A stretch of DNA of 5,455 bases, taken from positions 1-5,455 of the forward strand of contig DGTU01000058.1 of NCBI GenBank assembly GCA_002394465.1. The letters run 5' to 3'. This document shows positions 1-5,455 of this stretch, piece by piece (within the stretch, counting starts at the first letter, position 1; each line of letters begins with the position of its first letter). Below the pieces are notes generated by a model that searched no databases, was not told where the DNA came from, and saw only the letters and a program-made list of their open reading frames with translations. The DNA is from Treponema sp. UBA4328 (GTDB lineage: Bacteria > Spirochaetota > Spirochaetia > Treponematales > Treponemataceae). The position numbers were made by a program, and so were the translations under genes.

Positions 1-807
1 CCTCTTCAGTCTTACTTCCGTTTGAACGCAAAGGGGGCAGGACAGTTCGAGCACACTCTGATTATCGTTGACGAGGGTGCTGACCTTCACTTTATTGAGG
101 GCTGCTCAGCTCCAAAATACAATGTCGCAAACCTTCATGCGGGCTGTGTTGAGCTTTATGTCAAAAGGGGCGCACATCTCCGCTACTCAACGGTCGAAAA
201 CTGGTCAAAAAATATGTACAACCTCAACACCAAGCGTGCCAGGGTCGAAGAAGGCGGTTCAATCGAGTGGGTTTCAGGCTCATTCGGAAGCCACATCTCA
301 TATCTGTACCCCCAGAGCGACCTGATCGGGCGTGGGGCTCGCGCTGAGTTCACGGGCGTTACATTTGCCGGCGAGGGGCAGAACCTCGACACCGGTGCAA
401 AAATGGTTCACATCGCTCCGAATACCACGAGCGTAATTACAACTAAGTCTCTCTCAAAGAGCGGCGGCGTTTCAACTTACCGGAGCGCGATTTACATCGG
501 AAAAGAGGCGACCGGAAGCAAGGCGAGCGTTAGCTGCGAAAGCCTTATGCTCGATAACATTTCCCGAAGCGACACGGTTCCTGCCATGGACATTCACACG
601 GACGACTGCGATGTCGGTCACGAGGCAAAAATCGGCAGAATCAGTAACGATGCGGTCTTCTATCTTATGAGCCGTGGAATTTCGGAAGAAGAGGCGAGAA
701 CGATGATTGTCTCAGGCTTTGCAAACCCGGTTTCAAAGGAATTGCCTTTGGAATACGCGGTCGAGATGAACAATCTTATCCGTCTTGAAATGAAAGGAAG
801 TCTTTAA
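1..807 (+). CDS. sufB: SufB, Fe-S cluster scaffold subunit (5' partial)
   Basis: SufB is the cytosolic scaffold subunit that, with SufC and SufD, assembles Fe-S clusters from persulfide sulfur and iron. The open frame enters from the window edge in frame 1 (first residues PLQSYFRLNAK, matching the SufB core). The TTG at 22 is an internal leucine, not a start. The 268 residues present are the C-terminal half of a protein usually about 470-495 aa. Visible landmarks, in fragment numbering, are E33-G-C35-SAP, matching the region of E. coli Cys254; Cys179 in SVSCES, matching the essential Cys405; and H207-E208 in GHEAKIGRI, matching His433/Glu434. The SRGISEEEA block typical of SufB/SufD C-termini follows. 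All key residues seen are intact, so the protein should be functional. sufC is expected upstream but is outside the window. The stop is TAA at 805-807, and sufD begins 126 nt later. Confidence 0.97.
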   Translation, partial: PLQSYFRLNAKGAGQFEHTLIIVDEGADLHFIEGCSAPKYNVANLHAGCVELYVKRGAHLRYSTVENWSKNMYNLNTKRARVEEGGSIEWVSGSFGSHISYLYPQSDLIGRGARAEFTGVTFAGEGQNLDTGAKMVHIAPNTTSVITTKSLSKSGGVSTYRSAIYIGKEATGSKASVSCESLMLDNISRSDTVPAMDIHTDDCDVGHEAKIGRISNDAVFYLMSRGISEEEARTMIVSGFANPVSKELPLEYAVEMNNLIRLEMKGSL

Positions 808-829
808 ACGGAAACGAGATTATTAGAAA

Positions 830-913
830 GCCACACGGATTCGATTTTGCTACGCAAAATCAATTTTAAAATTTTTGCACTGAGATTCCGTAGGAATCTC
901 GAATCCGTGTGGC
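830..913. repeat. 84-nt cloverleaf inverted-repeat element between sufB and sufD
   Basis: Seen directly: the ends 830-842 and 901-913 are perfect 13-bp inverted complements (GCCACACGGATTC / GAATCCGTGTGGC). Two perfect 8-bp hairpins with 3-nt loops abut this stem with no unpaired bases: 843-861 (stem GATTTTGC, loop TAC) and 882-900 (stem GAGATTCC, loop GTA). Between them, 862-873 is a 12-bp palindrome, AATTTTAAAATT, followed by TTTGCACT. The pairing works on either strand. No U-tract follows on either side, so it is not a standard intrinsic terminator. No second copy is in this window. A MITE- or REP-like dispersed element, or an intercistronic RNA structure that sets SufB/SufD stoichiometry or mRNA decay, are the leading ideas; both are inference. 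An alternative fold pairs GCAAAA (854-859) with TTTTGC (873-878) and would compete with the first hairpin. Confidence 0.9.
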
Positions 914-933
914 AATATAAAAAAGGATAATTT

Positions 934-1869
934 ATGACAGAGACATTAAGACTTAACGATATAAATACAATACCTTGCCTCACCTGGAACTGGCTTAAGA
1001 TGAACAGGGCTTCACTTGAACTTGAGGCATCTTCTGAAATCATTTCCGGGAAAAAGGAAATTACTGCCACAAAAAAAGGCGAAATTGTTTATCTTCCGCT
1101 CATCTTTGAGGACGGGAAACGCTATGAGCATGAGCAGGTCATTACTGCTGAGGAAAATGCCGAAGTCACTGTGATTATGGACTACACTTCTCTCCCGGAA
1201 GCCGGCGGTTTTTCTTCTATAAGGACAAAGCTTATAGCAAAGCCATATTCAAAGATTCATCTTGTCAAAGTTCAGCTTCTCGGGTCAAACTATGTTCAGA
1301 TTGACGACACGACAGGTGAGTGCGATGACGGCGCAAAAATTGAAGTAACGCAAATCGAGCTTGGCGGAAGCAAAGTCTATGCTCAGGTCAAGAATGAGCT
1401 TAACGGCTATGAATCAAAATTTAAATCTGACACGGCTTACATCACAGAAAACGGCCAGATTCTCGACATGAACTATCTCGTGAACCATCACGGCGCAAAA
1501 TCTGACACAAAAATGACTGTGAAAGGCGTTGTCGGAGATGCAGCCCTCAAGGTCTACCGTGGAACAATCGACTTCAAGCACGGCTGTACGGACGCTACCG
1601 GTGACGAGCAGGAAGAAACCCTTCTCATGAGCAGAAGCGCCGTCAACAAGTCAATTCCCATGATTCTCTGTGACGAGGAAAATGTAGCCGGAACTCATGG
1701 AGCAACTTTAGGCCGTCTGGGAGCAGACGAGCTTTTCTACATGCAGAGCCGTGGAATCAGCGAGGAAGAGGCTAAGTCAATGATGAAAAAGGCAAAGGTT
1801 CTCAGCACTGCAGCCCTGATCCCTGAGATCAGCGTAAGGGAGAAAATCGAGCGCTGGCTTGAAAATTAG
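934..1869 (+). CDS. sufD: SufD-type Fe-S cluster assembly subunit, short form
   Basis: SufD is the paralogue of SufB that completes the SufBCD scaffold and supports iron entry in the cytosol. The 311-aa product is much shorter than the about 423 aa of E. coli SufD, mainly through a reduced N-terminal helical part. It opens with the LTWNWLKMN motif (residues 16-24) seen in compact SufD proteins. The beta-helix core follows, then LCDEENVAGTHGATLGRL (245-262) and FYMQSRGISEEEA (268-280). His255 in THGAT matches the functional His360 of E. coli SufD. The position of E. coli Cys358 is Gly253 here, as I recall for clostridial-type SufD proteins. The ATG at 934 is chosen because AAGGA (923-927) lies 6 nt upstream and the N-terminus fits the family. 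The stop TAG at 1867-1869 is 10 nt from the stop of a convergent gene, with no visible terminator between. Cotranscription with sufB is likely. Confidence 0.93.
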   Translation: MTETLRLNDINTIPCLTWNWLKMNRASLELEASSEIISGKKEITATKKGEIVYLPLIFEDGKRYEHEQVITAEENAEVTVIMDYTSLPEAGGFSSIRTKLIAKPYSKIHLVKVQLLGSNYVQIDDTTGECDDGAKIEVTQIELGGSKVYAQVKNELNGYESKFKSDTAYITENGQILDMNYLVNHHGAKSDTKMTVKGVVGDAALKVYRGTIDFKHGCTDATGDEQEETLLMSRSAVNKSIPMILCDEENVAGTHGATLGRLGADELFYMQSRGISEEEAKSMMKKAKVLSTAALIPEISVREKIERWLEN

Positions 1870-1879
1870 GAACAGCCGT

Positions 1880-2176
1880 TTATTTATGCTTGTTTGAAAT
1901 ATCGCTGAAAATATCGTAGCCGGATGAGCTGGTTTTTCTTGAAGCACTTAATGAAGATCCTATTGAGCCTTCAACGCTTCCGGTAACAACCATTGCATCT
2001 GCGAGTGCCTTTCCGGCAGCAGAAGAAGCATTATACTGCCTGAGATATTTATTCGGATAGTTTTCAGAATAACGGAACAGCTTAAGTGAACACACCAGGA
2101 ATGTTATCCCGGCTGCAATAAGCAGAAGTACGGCAAGCACTTTTGCCTTTTTAACGTCTTTTAATTCAACAATCAT
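1880..2176 (-). CDS. Small single-pass membrane protein, unknown function
   Basis: This 98-aa product is not recognised. It has a short basic N-terminus (K6, K9, K10, K12), one strongly hydrophobic segment at about residues 13-31 (VLAVLLLIAAGITFLVCSL), then a polar tail rich in Ser, Ala and Gly (about 50-88) ending in NKHK. No cleavage site or lipobox is obvious, so it is probably an anchored inner-membrane protein with an extracytoplasmic tail. It is judged real because a strong promoter (TTGCCT, 17 bp, TATAAT) and a GAGGGG ribosome site (2180-2185) sit correctly upstream of the ATG at 2174-2176. It lies antisense between sufD and sufS, shares a divergent control region with sufS, and converges on sufD with a 10-nt gap. 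A role in Fe-S biogenesis is possible only by position; I claim none. Confidence 0.72.
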   Translation of the reverse strand: MIVELKDVKKAKVLAVLLLIAAGITFLVCSLKLFRYSENYPNKYLRQYNASSAAGKALADAMVVTGSVEGSIGSSLSASRKTSSSGYDIFSDISNKHK

Positions 2177-2201
2177 AATCCCCTCACAGTTTCCGCATAA
2201 A

Positions 2202-2230
2202 ATTATAAATTGCTTTTTTCAATTAGGCAA
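2202..2230 (-). promoter_or_regulatory. Sigma-70 type promoter for the small membrane-protein gene
   Basis: Read on the minus strand, the -35 box is TTGCCT (2225-2230, 4 of 6 to consensus), the spacer is exactly 17 bp (2208-2224), and the -10 box is a perfect TATAAT (2202-2207). Transcription would start near 2195, giving a leader of about 19 nt that contains the GAGGGG ribosome-binding site just before the ATG at 2176. The fit of all parts argues that the antisense gene is expressed independently. Confidence 0.68.
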
Positions 2231-2257
2231 CCTGAATAAAATTATAAAACATATCAA

Positions 2258-2270
2258 TTTACTAGGTAAA
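2258..2270. promoter_or_regulatory. Candidate operator palindrome in the divergent region
   Basis: The 13-bp sequence TTTACTAGGTAAA is a 5-bp inverted repeat with a 3-bp centre. It lies between the two divergent promoters, centred about 47 bp upstream of the predicted sufS start site, a position that suits an activator. Rrf2-family regulators such as IscR often control suf genes, but this site does not clearly match the E. coli IscR motifs I know. A palindrome this short can occur by chance in AT-rich DNA. Confidence 0.25.
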
Positions 2271-2275
2271 AGCAC

Positions 2276-2304
2276 TTCTCAATGATTATAAAAATCTCTA
2301 TAAT
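2276..2304 (+). promoter_or_regulatory. Probable sufS promoter, placing +1 at the ATG
   Basis: The -35 candidate is TTCTCA (2276-2281, 4 of 6), the spacer is 17 bp (2282-2298), and the -10 box is a perfect TATAAT (2299-2304). The usual distance puts the first transcribed base at 2311 or 2312, the latter being the A of the preferred sufS start codon. The ATG at 2282 would lie upstream of this transcript. This suggests independent, possibly leaderless, expression of sufS. Confidence 0.55.
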
Positions 2305-2311
2305 TAAATGC

Positions 2312-3550
2312 ATGAACAGGTACAGAAAGGATTTTCCGCTTTTCAAGGCGATAGATGAACATAATGCAAACGAAAACAAGGGACTGATTTACATGGATAC
2401 GGCTGCAACAGCCCAGCGTCCCTTCATTGTACTTAATGCAATGACCCACTTCTACTCTACCCAGAATGCAAATCCCCTGCGCGGATTATATTCACTCAGT
2501 GAACGCGCAACCAAGGCTTATGAAGATGCACGCGAAACGGTTGCAAGGTTCATAAACGCGCCTTCTTCAAAAGAGATAATCTTTACGCGCAATACTTCAG
2601 AAGGACTTAACCTCATCGCAAATACATACGGAATGGCAAACGTAAATGCAGGTGACGAAATCGTAATTTCCATCATGGAGCATCACTCAAACATCCTTCC
2701 GTGGCAGTTTGTCTGCCAGACAAAAGGCGCTTCTTTAAAATTCATGTATGTCGATAAGGAAACCGGTGAAATTCCTGAAAGTGAATACGCAAAAATCACT
2801 CCAAAAACAAAAATTGTTTCAATCACCCACGTTTCAAACGTACTCGGCACGATGAACCCGATAAGGGAAATCGCTGACATTGCGCACAAAAACGGTGCAG
2901 TAATTGTAGTCGACGGAGCCCAGTCAACTCCTCATGCTCCGGTTGACGTTCAGGCACTTGGAGCTGATTTTTTTGCTATGAGCGGCCACAAGCTCTGCGG
3001 TCCTATGGGAATCGGTGCAGTCTGGGGAAAGCTGGAACATCTGGAAGCCATGCCTCCCTTCCTTCGCGGCGGCGAAATGATTGAATATGTCACTGAGACG
3101 GGTGCCACATGGGCAGAAGTTCCTCATAAATTTGAAGCAGGAACGGTAAGTGCCGGAGACGCTGTCGGAATGGCTGCAGCAATCCGCTACATTCAGTCAG
3201 TCGGACTTGATGCAATCACTGAACACGACAACGCCCTTGCAGTACGCCTTATTGAAGGCCTCAAAAAGATTCCTCACGTAAACATCATCGGAAACAAAGA
3301 CGGAACGAAACGCTGCGGAATAGTCACTTTCACCGTAGACGGAGTTCATCCGCATGACATTGCAAGCCTCTTAAGTGAAGAAAACATTGCTATCCGTGCC
3401 GGTCATCACTGTGCACAGCCGCTCGGTGCATATCTTGAAGTTCCTGCAACGGCAAGGGCAAGCCTGTATTTTTATAATACGGAAGAAGAAGTCGATGCCT
3501 TAATCACAAACGTTGCAAACCTCAGGAAGTGGTCTGGCTACAAAGATTAA
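2312..3550 (+). CDS. sufS: SufS, group II cysteine desulfurase
   Basis: SufS is a PLP enzyme that converts L-cysteine to L-alanine and holds the sulfur as a cysteine persulfide for Fe-S cluster assembly on SufBCD. From the ATG at 2312 the product is 412 aa, a normal family length. Landmarks: YMDTAATAQRP (27-37), the MEHHSN block (122-127) with the active-site His, VDGAQS (200-205) holding the PLP-contacting Asp201 and Gln204, SGHKLCGP (224-231) with the Schiff-base Lys227, and RAGHHCAQP (362-370) with the catalytic Cys367. ARASLYFYNT (381-390) carries the conserved Arg. The frame is also open to an ATG at 2282, adding ten residues (MIIKISIIKC). I prefer 2312 because SufS proteins begin close to the YRKDFPLF block and TATAAT sits seven bases upstream; neither start has a well-placed Shine-Dalgarno. 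sufS is separated from sufD by an antisense gene, and no sufU or sufE follows. It converges on the SPOR gene with a 17-nt gap. Confidence 0.95.
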   Translation: MNRYRKDFPLFKAIDEHNANENKGLIYMDTAATAQRPFIVLNAMTHFYSTQNANPLRGLYSLSERATKAYEDARETVARFINAPSSKEIIFTRNTSEGLNLIANTYGMANVNAGDEIVISIMEHHSNILPWQFVCQTKGASLKFMYVDKETGEIPESEYAKITPKTKIVSITHVSNVLGTMNPIREIADIAHKNGAVIVVDGAQSTPHAPVDVQALGADFFAMSGHKLCGPMGIGAVWGKLEHLEAMPPFLRGGEMIEYVTETGATWAEVPHKFEAGTVSAGDAVGMAAAIRYIQSVGLDAITEHDNALAVRLIEGLKKIPHVNIIGNKDGTKRCGIVTFTVDGVHPHDIASLLSEENIAIRAGHHCAQPLGAYLEVPATARASLYFYNTEEEVDALITNVANLRKWSGYKD

Positions 3551-3567
3551 TTTTCTGAACGGAGCAG

Positions 3568-4590
3568 CTACTCAAAAACCGGATAGCACTCAAAGCCGGC
3601 AGTCCTCAGTTCATCGCCGATTGTACCGGCCTTATTCTCATCAACTGCAACTATATAGTAGGTAGTTCCGCTCGGACGGACTTCGCTCGTAATCCTGGCA
3701 GTAAAGCCTTTTTCCTTAAGACGGTTCACGAGGTTTTCGGCATTTGATTTTTCCTTAAACAGTCCAAGCTGCTGCCTTACAATCTTATCGTTTTTAGAAG
3801 AGACTTTTTTGCCCTCAGATTCAGTTCCTTCCGGAACGCGTGCAGTCTCAACATTTTTTGCATCCTGATTAACTACATCCGGCACTGCATTTCCGGATCT
3901 CGGAACGAAATACCAGAAAGGACTCGGCTGCATCTGGATTTTCCCGCTTACGACGGCTTCTTCCGGAGTTCCCTTAAAGTTTTTCTGAAGCTGCTGCGAC
4001 CAGGATTTGTCGCCGGTTACATGCCAGAGTGTCAGAAGAATCTTAGGGCGGACGGATTTCATTGAATCAAGTTCAGCGTAGGTTTTGAGGATTGCAACAA
4101 TTTCACCTGTTTTCTTAACGGAGTCTGAATCTATCAGAAGGGCCCACTGCTCATAGAGCTTTATATACGCCTGTACTTTTTCGCTTGAAGAATTCCTTAC
4201 GGCAGAATTGAGGTAACTTTTTGCAGTTTCACTGTCACCTGCACAGAGGGCACAGCGTACGGCATCGAGAACGATTTCTTCGGTAGTTTTCTTTGGCATT
4301 CCTTCAGCATTTCCGGCAGCAATTGCAGCAGCCTGGGCGTAATTTTTCTGTGCCTGGGTATACCTTCCCATTTTCTCGAGAATTGAAGCAAGATAGACAT
4401 AAGCTGCACGTTTTTCAGCCGCTGCCTTGAGGGAAGGAATGTTCTTTTCAAGATACGAAATCGAAAGTTCAACGTCATCTTTTTTCGAAGCCTGTAAGGC
4501 CAGGGATTTTGCAGTTTCTTCAGAAAAGCACAGGACTGCAGCAGTTAAAAGAGTCAGTATCACAAAAAAACGTTTCATTCCGTATTTCAT
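3568..4590 (-). CDS. Secreted TPR and SPOR-domain protein
   Basis: The 340-aa product has a Sec signal peptide: basic MKYGMKRF, then the hydrophobic FFVILTLLTAAVLCF. Cleavage is likely near CFS/EE (residues 21-24). A Cys at 21 follows AVL, which is a poor lipobox, so lipidation is possible but not favoured. Residues about 40-200 are helical, with a recognisable TPR-like repeat at 62-92 (Y..LASILEKMGRYTQAQKNYAQAA). A polar linker spans about 231-270. A C-terminal SPOR domain at about 272-340 contains QLGLFKEKSNAENLVNRLKEKG and TTYYIVAVD. SPOR domains bind peptidoglycan strands stripped of stem peptides, so a role in envelope or division biology is likely; the exact role is unknown. The start at 4590 is supported by AAGGTGA about 9 nt upstream. 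The ATG overlaps the miaB stop as ATGA, so it is probably translationally coupled to miaB. Confidence 0.88.
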   Translation of the reverse strand: MKYGMKRFFVILTLLTAAVLCFSEETAKSLALQASKKDDVELSISYLEKNIPSLKAAAEKRAAYVYLASILEKMGRYTQAQKNYAQAAAIAAGNAEGMPKKTTEEIVLDAVRCALCAGDSETAKSYLNSAVRNSSSEKVQAYIKLYEQWALLIDSDSVKKTGEIVAILKTYAELDSMKSVRPKILLTLWHVTGDKSWSQQLQKNFKGTPEEAVVSGKIQMQPSPFWYFVPRSGNAVPDVVNQDAKNVETARVPEGTESEGKKVSSKNDKIVRQQLGLFKEKSNAENLVNRLKEKGFTARITSEVRPSGTTYYIVAVDENKAGTIGDELRTAGFECYPVFE

Positions 4591-5455
4591 TTTATAAGTT
4601 CACCTTTAAATGTATTTCCGCTCAGAGCCGTGAGGCGGACATTAACGAAAGAGCCGATCAGTTTTTTATCAGCTTTAAATGCGACCCTTTCATTCTGGCT
4701 TGTCTTGCCGAGAAGTTCAGATTCATCATCGCGGCTGACTATGTCTGCAAGTACTTCAACGCACTCACCGATTCTCTTTTTCATCACCTGTTCAGTATGA
4801 GAAAGCTGAAGATCAATTACTTTCTGGAGGCGTTCTTTCTTGATTTTTACGTCTACCTGATTGTCGTATCCTGCAGCCGGAGTTCCTTCACGCGGATTAT
4901 AGTAATACATGAAGGCACTTTCGAATTTAACTTCTTCCATGAGGGAAAGTACGTCTTCAAACTGTTCCTCCGTTTCACCCGGGAATCCGACCATAAGGTC
5001 AGTTACAAGCTGAACGTCAGGAACTGCCGCACGAAGCTTTGAAGCCAGTTCAATAAACTCTTCACGCGTATTTTTTCTGTTCATACGGTGCAGGATTTCA
5101 TTGTTTCCGTGCTGTGCTGCAATATGAAATCCGTGACATACATGCGGATCGTCTTTTATGACATCTATAAGTTCATCACTGAAATCATTAGGATTTGATG
5201 ATTCAAAGCGGATCCATTTTATGCTGGATTTTGTTTCATCAAGGTGAAGGCTGATTCTTTTAAGCAGCTTCGGAAAATTAAGTTCACCGTCACCGTCCTG
5301 ACAGCGGTAAGCATTTACGTTCTGTCCGAGCAGGGTTATTTCCTTTACTCCCCTGCCGCTTAAGAAATCTATTTCTCCAAGAATCTGATCAAGAGGCCTG
5401 CTGACTTCCCGGCCGCGTACATACGGAACGATACAGTAAGTACAGAAATTGTTGC
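4587..5455 (-). CDS. miaB: MiaB, tRNA-i6A37 methylthiotransferase (5' partial)
   Basis: MiaB is a radical-SAM enzyme that adds a methylthio group to i6A37 of tRNAs reading codons that start with U, using two [4Fe-4S] clusters. The 288 whole residues here lack the N-terminal UPF0004 domain. The fragment opens with NNFCTYCIVPYVRGREVSRP; Cys4 and Cys7 are the second and third cysteines of the radical-SAM CxxxCxxC motif. The window ends in the codon of the first one: its last two bases read GC, fitting TGC. LLGQNVNAY, the FSDELID region, HRMNRKNTREEF, DLMVGFPGETEEQFED and the YYNPREGTPAA block follow. The C-terminal TRAM RNA-binding domain covers about residues 228-286. YcaO-, RimO- and MtaB-like relatives are less likely given RGREVSRP and GQNVNAY. 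The frame is open from 5455 to the TGA at 4587-4589, where ATGA overlaps the SPOR gene start. Confidence 0.95.
   Translation of the reverse strand, partial: NNFCTYCIVPYVRGREVSRPLDQILGEIDFLSGRGVKEITLLGQNVNAYRCQDGDGELNFPKLLKRISLHLDETKSSIKWIRFESSNPNDFSDELIDVIKDDPHVCHGFHIAAQHGNNEILHRMNRKNTREEFIELASKLRAAVPDVQLVTDLMVGFPGETEEQFEDVLSLMEEVKFESAFMYYYNPREGTPAAGYDNQVDVKIKKERLQKVIDLQLSHTEQVMKKRIGECVEVLADIVSRDDESELLGKTSQNERVAFKADKKLIGSFVNVRLTALSGNTFKGELIK

Noticed and set aside
22..24. TTG at 22 as a start codon
   Set aside because: SufB similarity continues to the window edge in the same frame, so this is an internal leucine of a truncated gene.
890..893. GTAG in the second hairpin as evidence for a classic REP element with its RAYT-recognised tetranucleotide
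   Set aside because: In REP elements the GTAG lies at the foot of the hairpin; here it is in the loop, so the match is superficial.
830..913. Cloverleaf element as an intrinsic terminator after sufB
   Set aside because: No T-run follows the closing stem on either strand (AATATAAAAAA on the plus side; only TTT on the minus side), and sufD with a good ribosome site lies directly downstream.
804..1070. 88-codon minus-strand open frame across the cloverleaf and the sufD start
   Set aside because: It lies over repeat and coding sequence on the other strand, shows no domain, and its composition follows from the sufD shadow.
2225..2233. AGG-CAA-CCT inverted repeat as an operator
   Set aside because: Only three base pairs, and it overlaps the minus-strand -35 box; the extension on each side needs a one-base bulge.
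2282..2311. ATG at 2282 as the sufS start
   Set aside because: It adds ten residues not expected in the family, the nearest AGG lies about 15 nt away, and it would be upstream of the start predicted from TATAAT at 2299-2304. It remains possible.
4528..4530. Cys21 of the SPOR protein as a lipidation site
   Set aside because: The preceding residues AVL lack the small residue usually needed at -1. Spirochaetal lipoboxes are relaxed, so this is not fully excluded.
4509..5042. 177-codon plus-strand open frame
   Set aside because: It is the antisense shadow of miaB and of the SPOR gene start, both firmly identified, and has no recognisable domain.

Overview
The window reads as chromosomal DNA of a spirochaete, most likely a host-associated Treponema. 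This is judged from the flavour of the SufS, SufD and MiaB proteins, the AT-leaning intergenic DNA, and a periplasmic TPR/SPOR protein coupled to miaB. The genus is an inference from recalled family sequences; no search was run.

Layout. Positions 1-807 (+) hold the C-terminal half of SufB, whose 5' end lies outside the window. Positions 808-933 are an unusually long gap inside a suf operon. It carries an 84-nt perfect inverted-repeat element (830-913) that folds as a multi-branched cloverleaf. Positions 934-1869 (+) encode a short SufD. Positions 1880-2176 (-) encode a small single-pass membrane protein of unknown function, antisense to the suf direction. Positions 2177-2311 are a divergent control region with a good minus-strand promoter for the small gene and a plus-strand promoter whose predicted transcription start falls on the sufS start codon. 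Positions 2312-3550 (+) encode SufS. Positions 3568-4590 (-) encode a secreted TPR/SPOR-domain protein, overlapped by the miaB stop codon. Positions 4587-5455 (-) hold the C-terminal two thirds of MiaB, cut by the window end inside the codon for its first cluster cysteine.

How the genes work together. SufS takes sulfur from cysteine as a persulfide. SufB and SufD, with the ATPase SufC (expected upstream, not seen), form the scaffold on which Fe-S clusters are built. MiaB is a radical-SAM enzyme that needs two [4Fe-4S] clusters, so it is a plausible client of this machinery. No sulfur-relay partner (SufU or SufE) lies next to sufS in this window.

The most notable items are the cloverleaf inverted repeat between sufB and sufD, the antisense membrane-protein gene that splits sufD from sufS, and the probable leaderless sufS transcript. 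Nothing in the window is a clear, wholly new multi-gene system.
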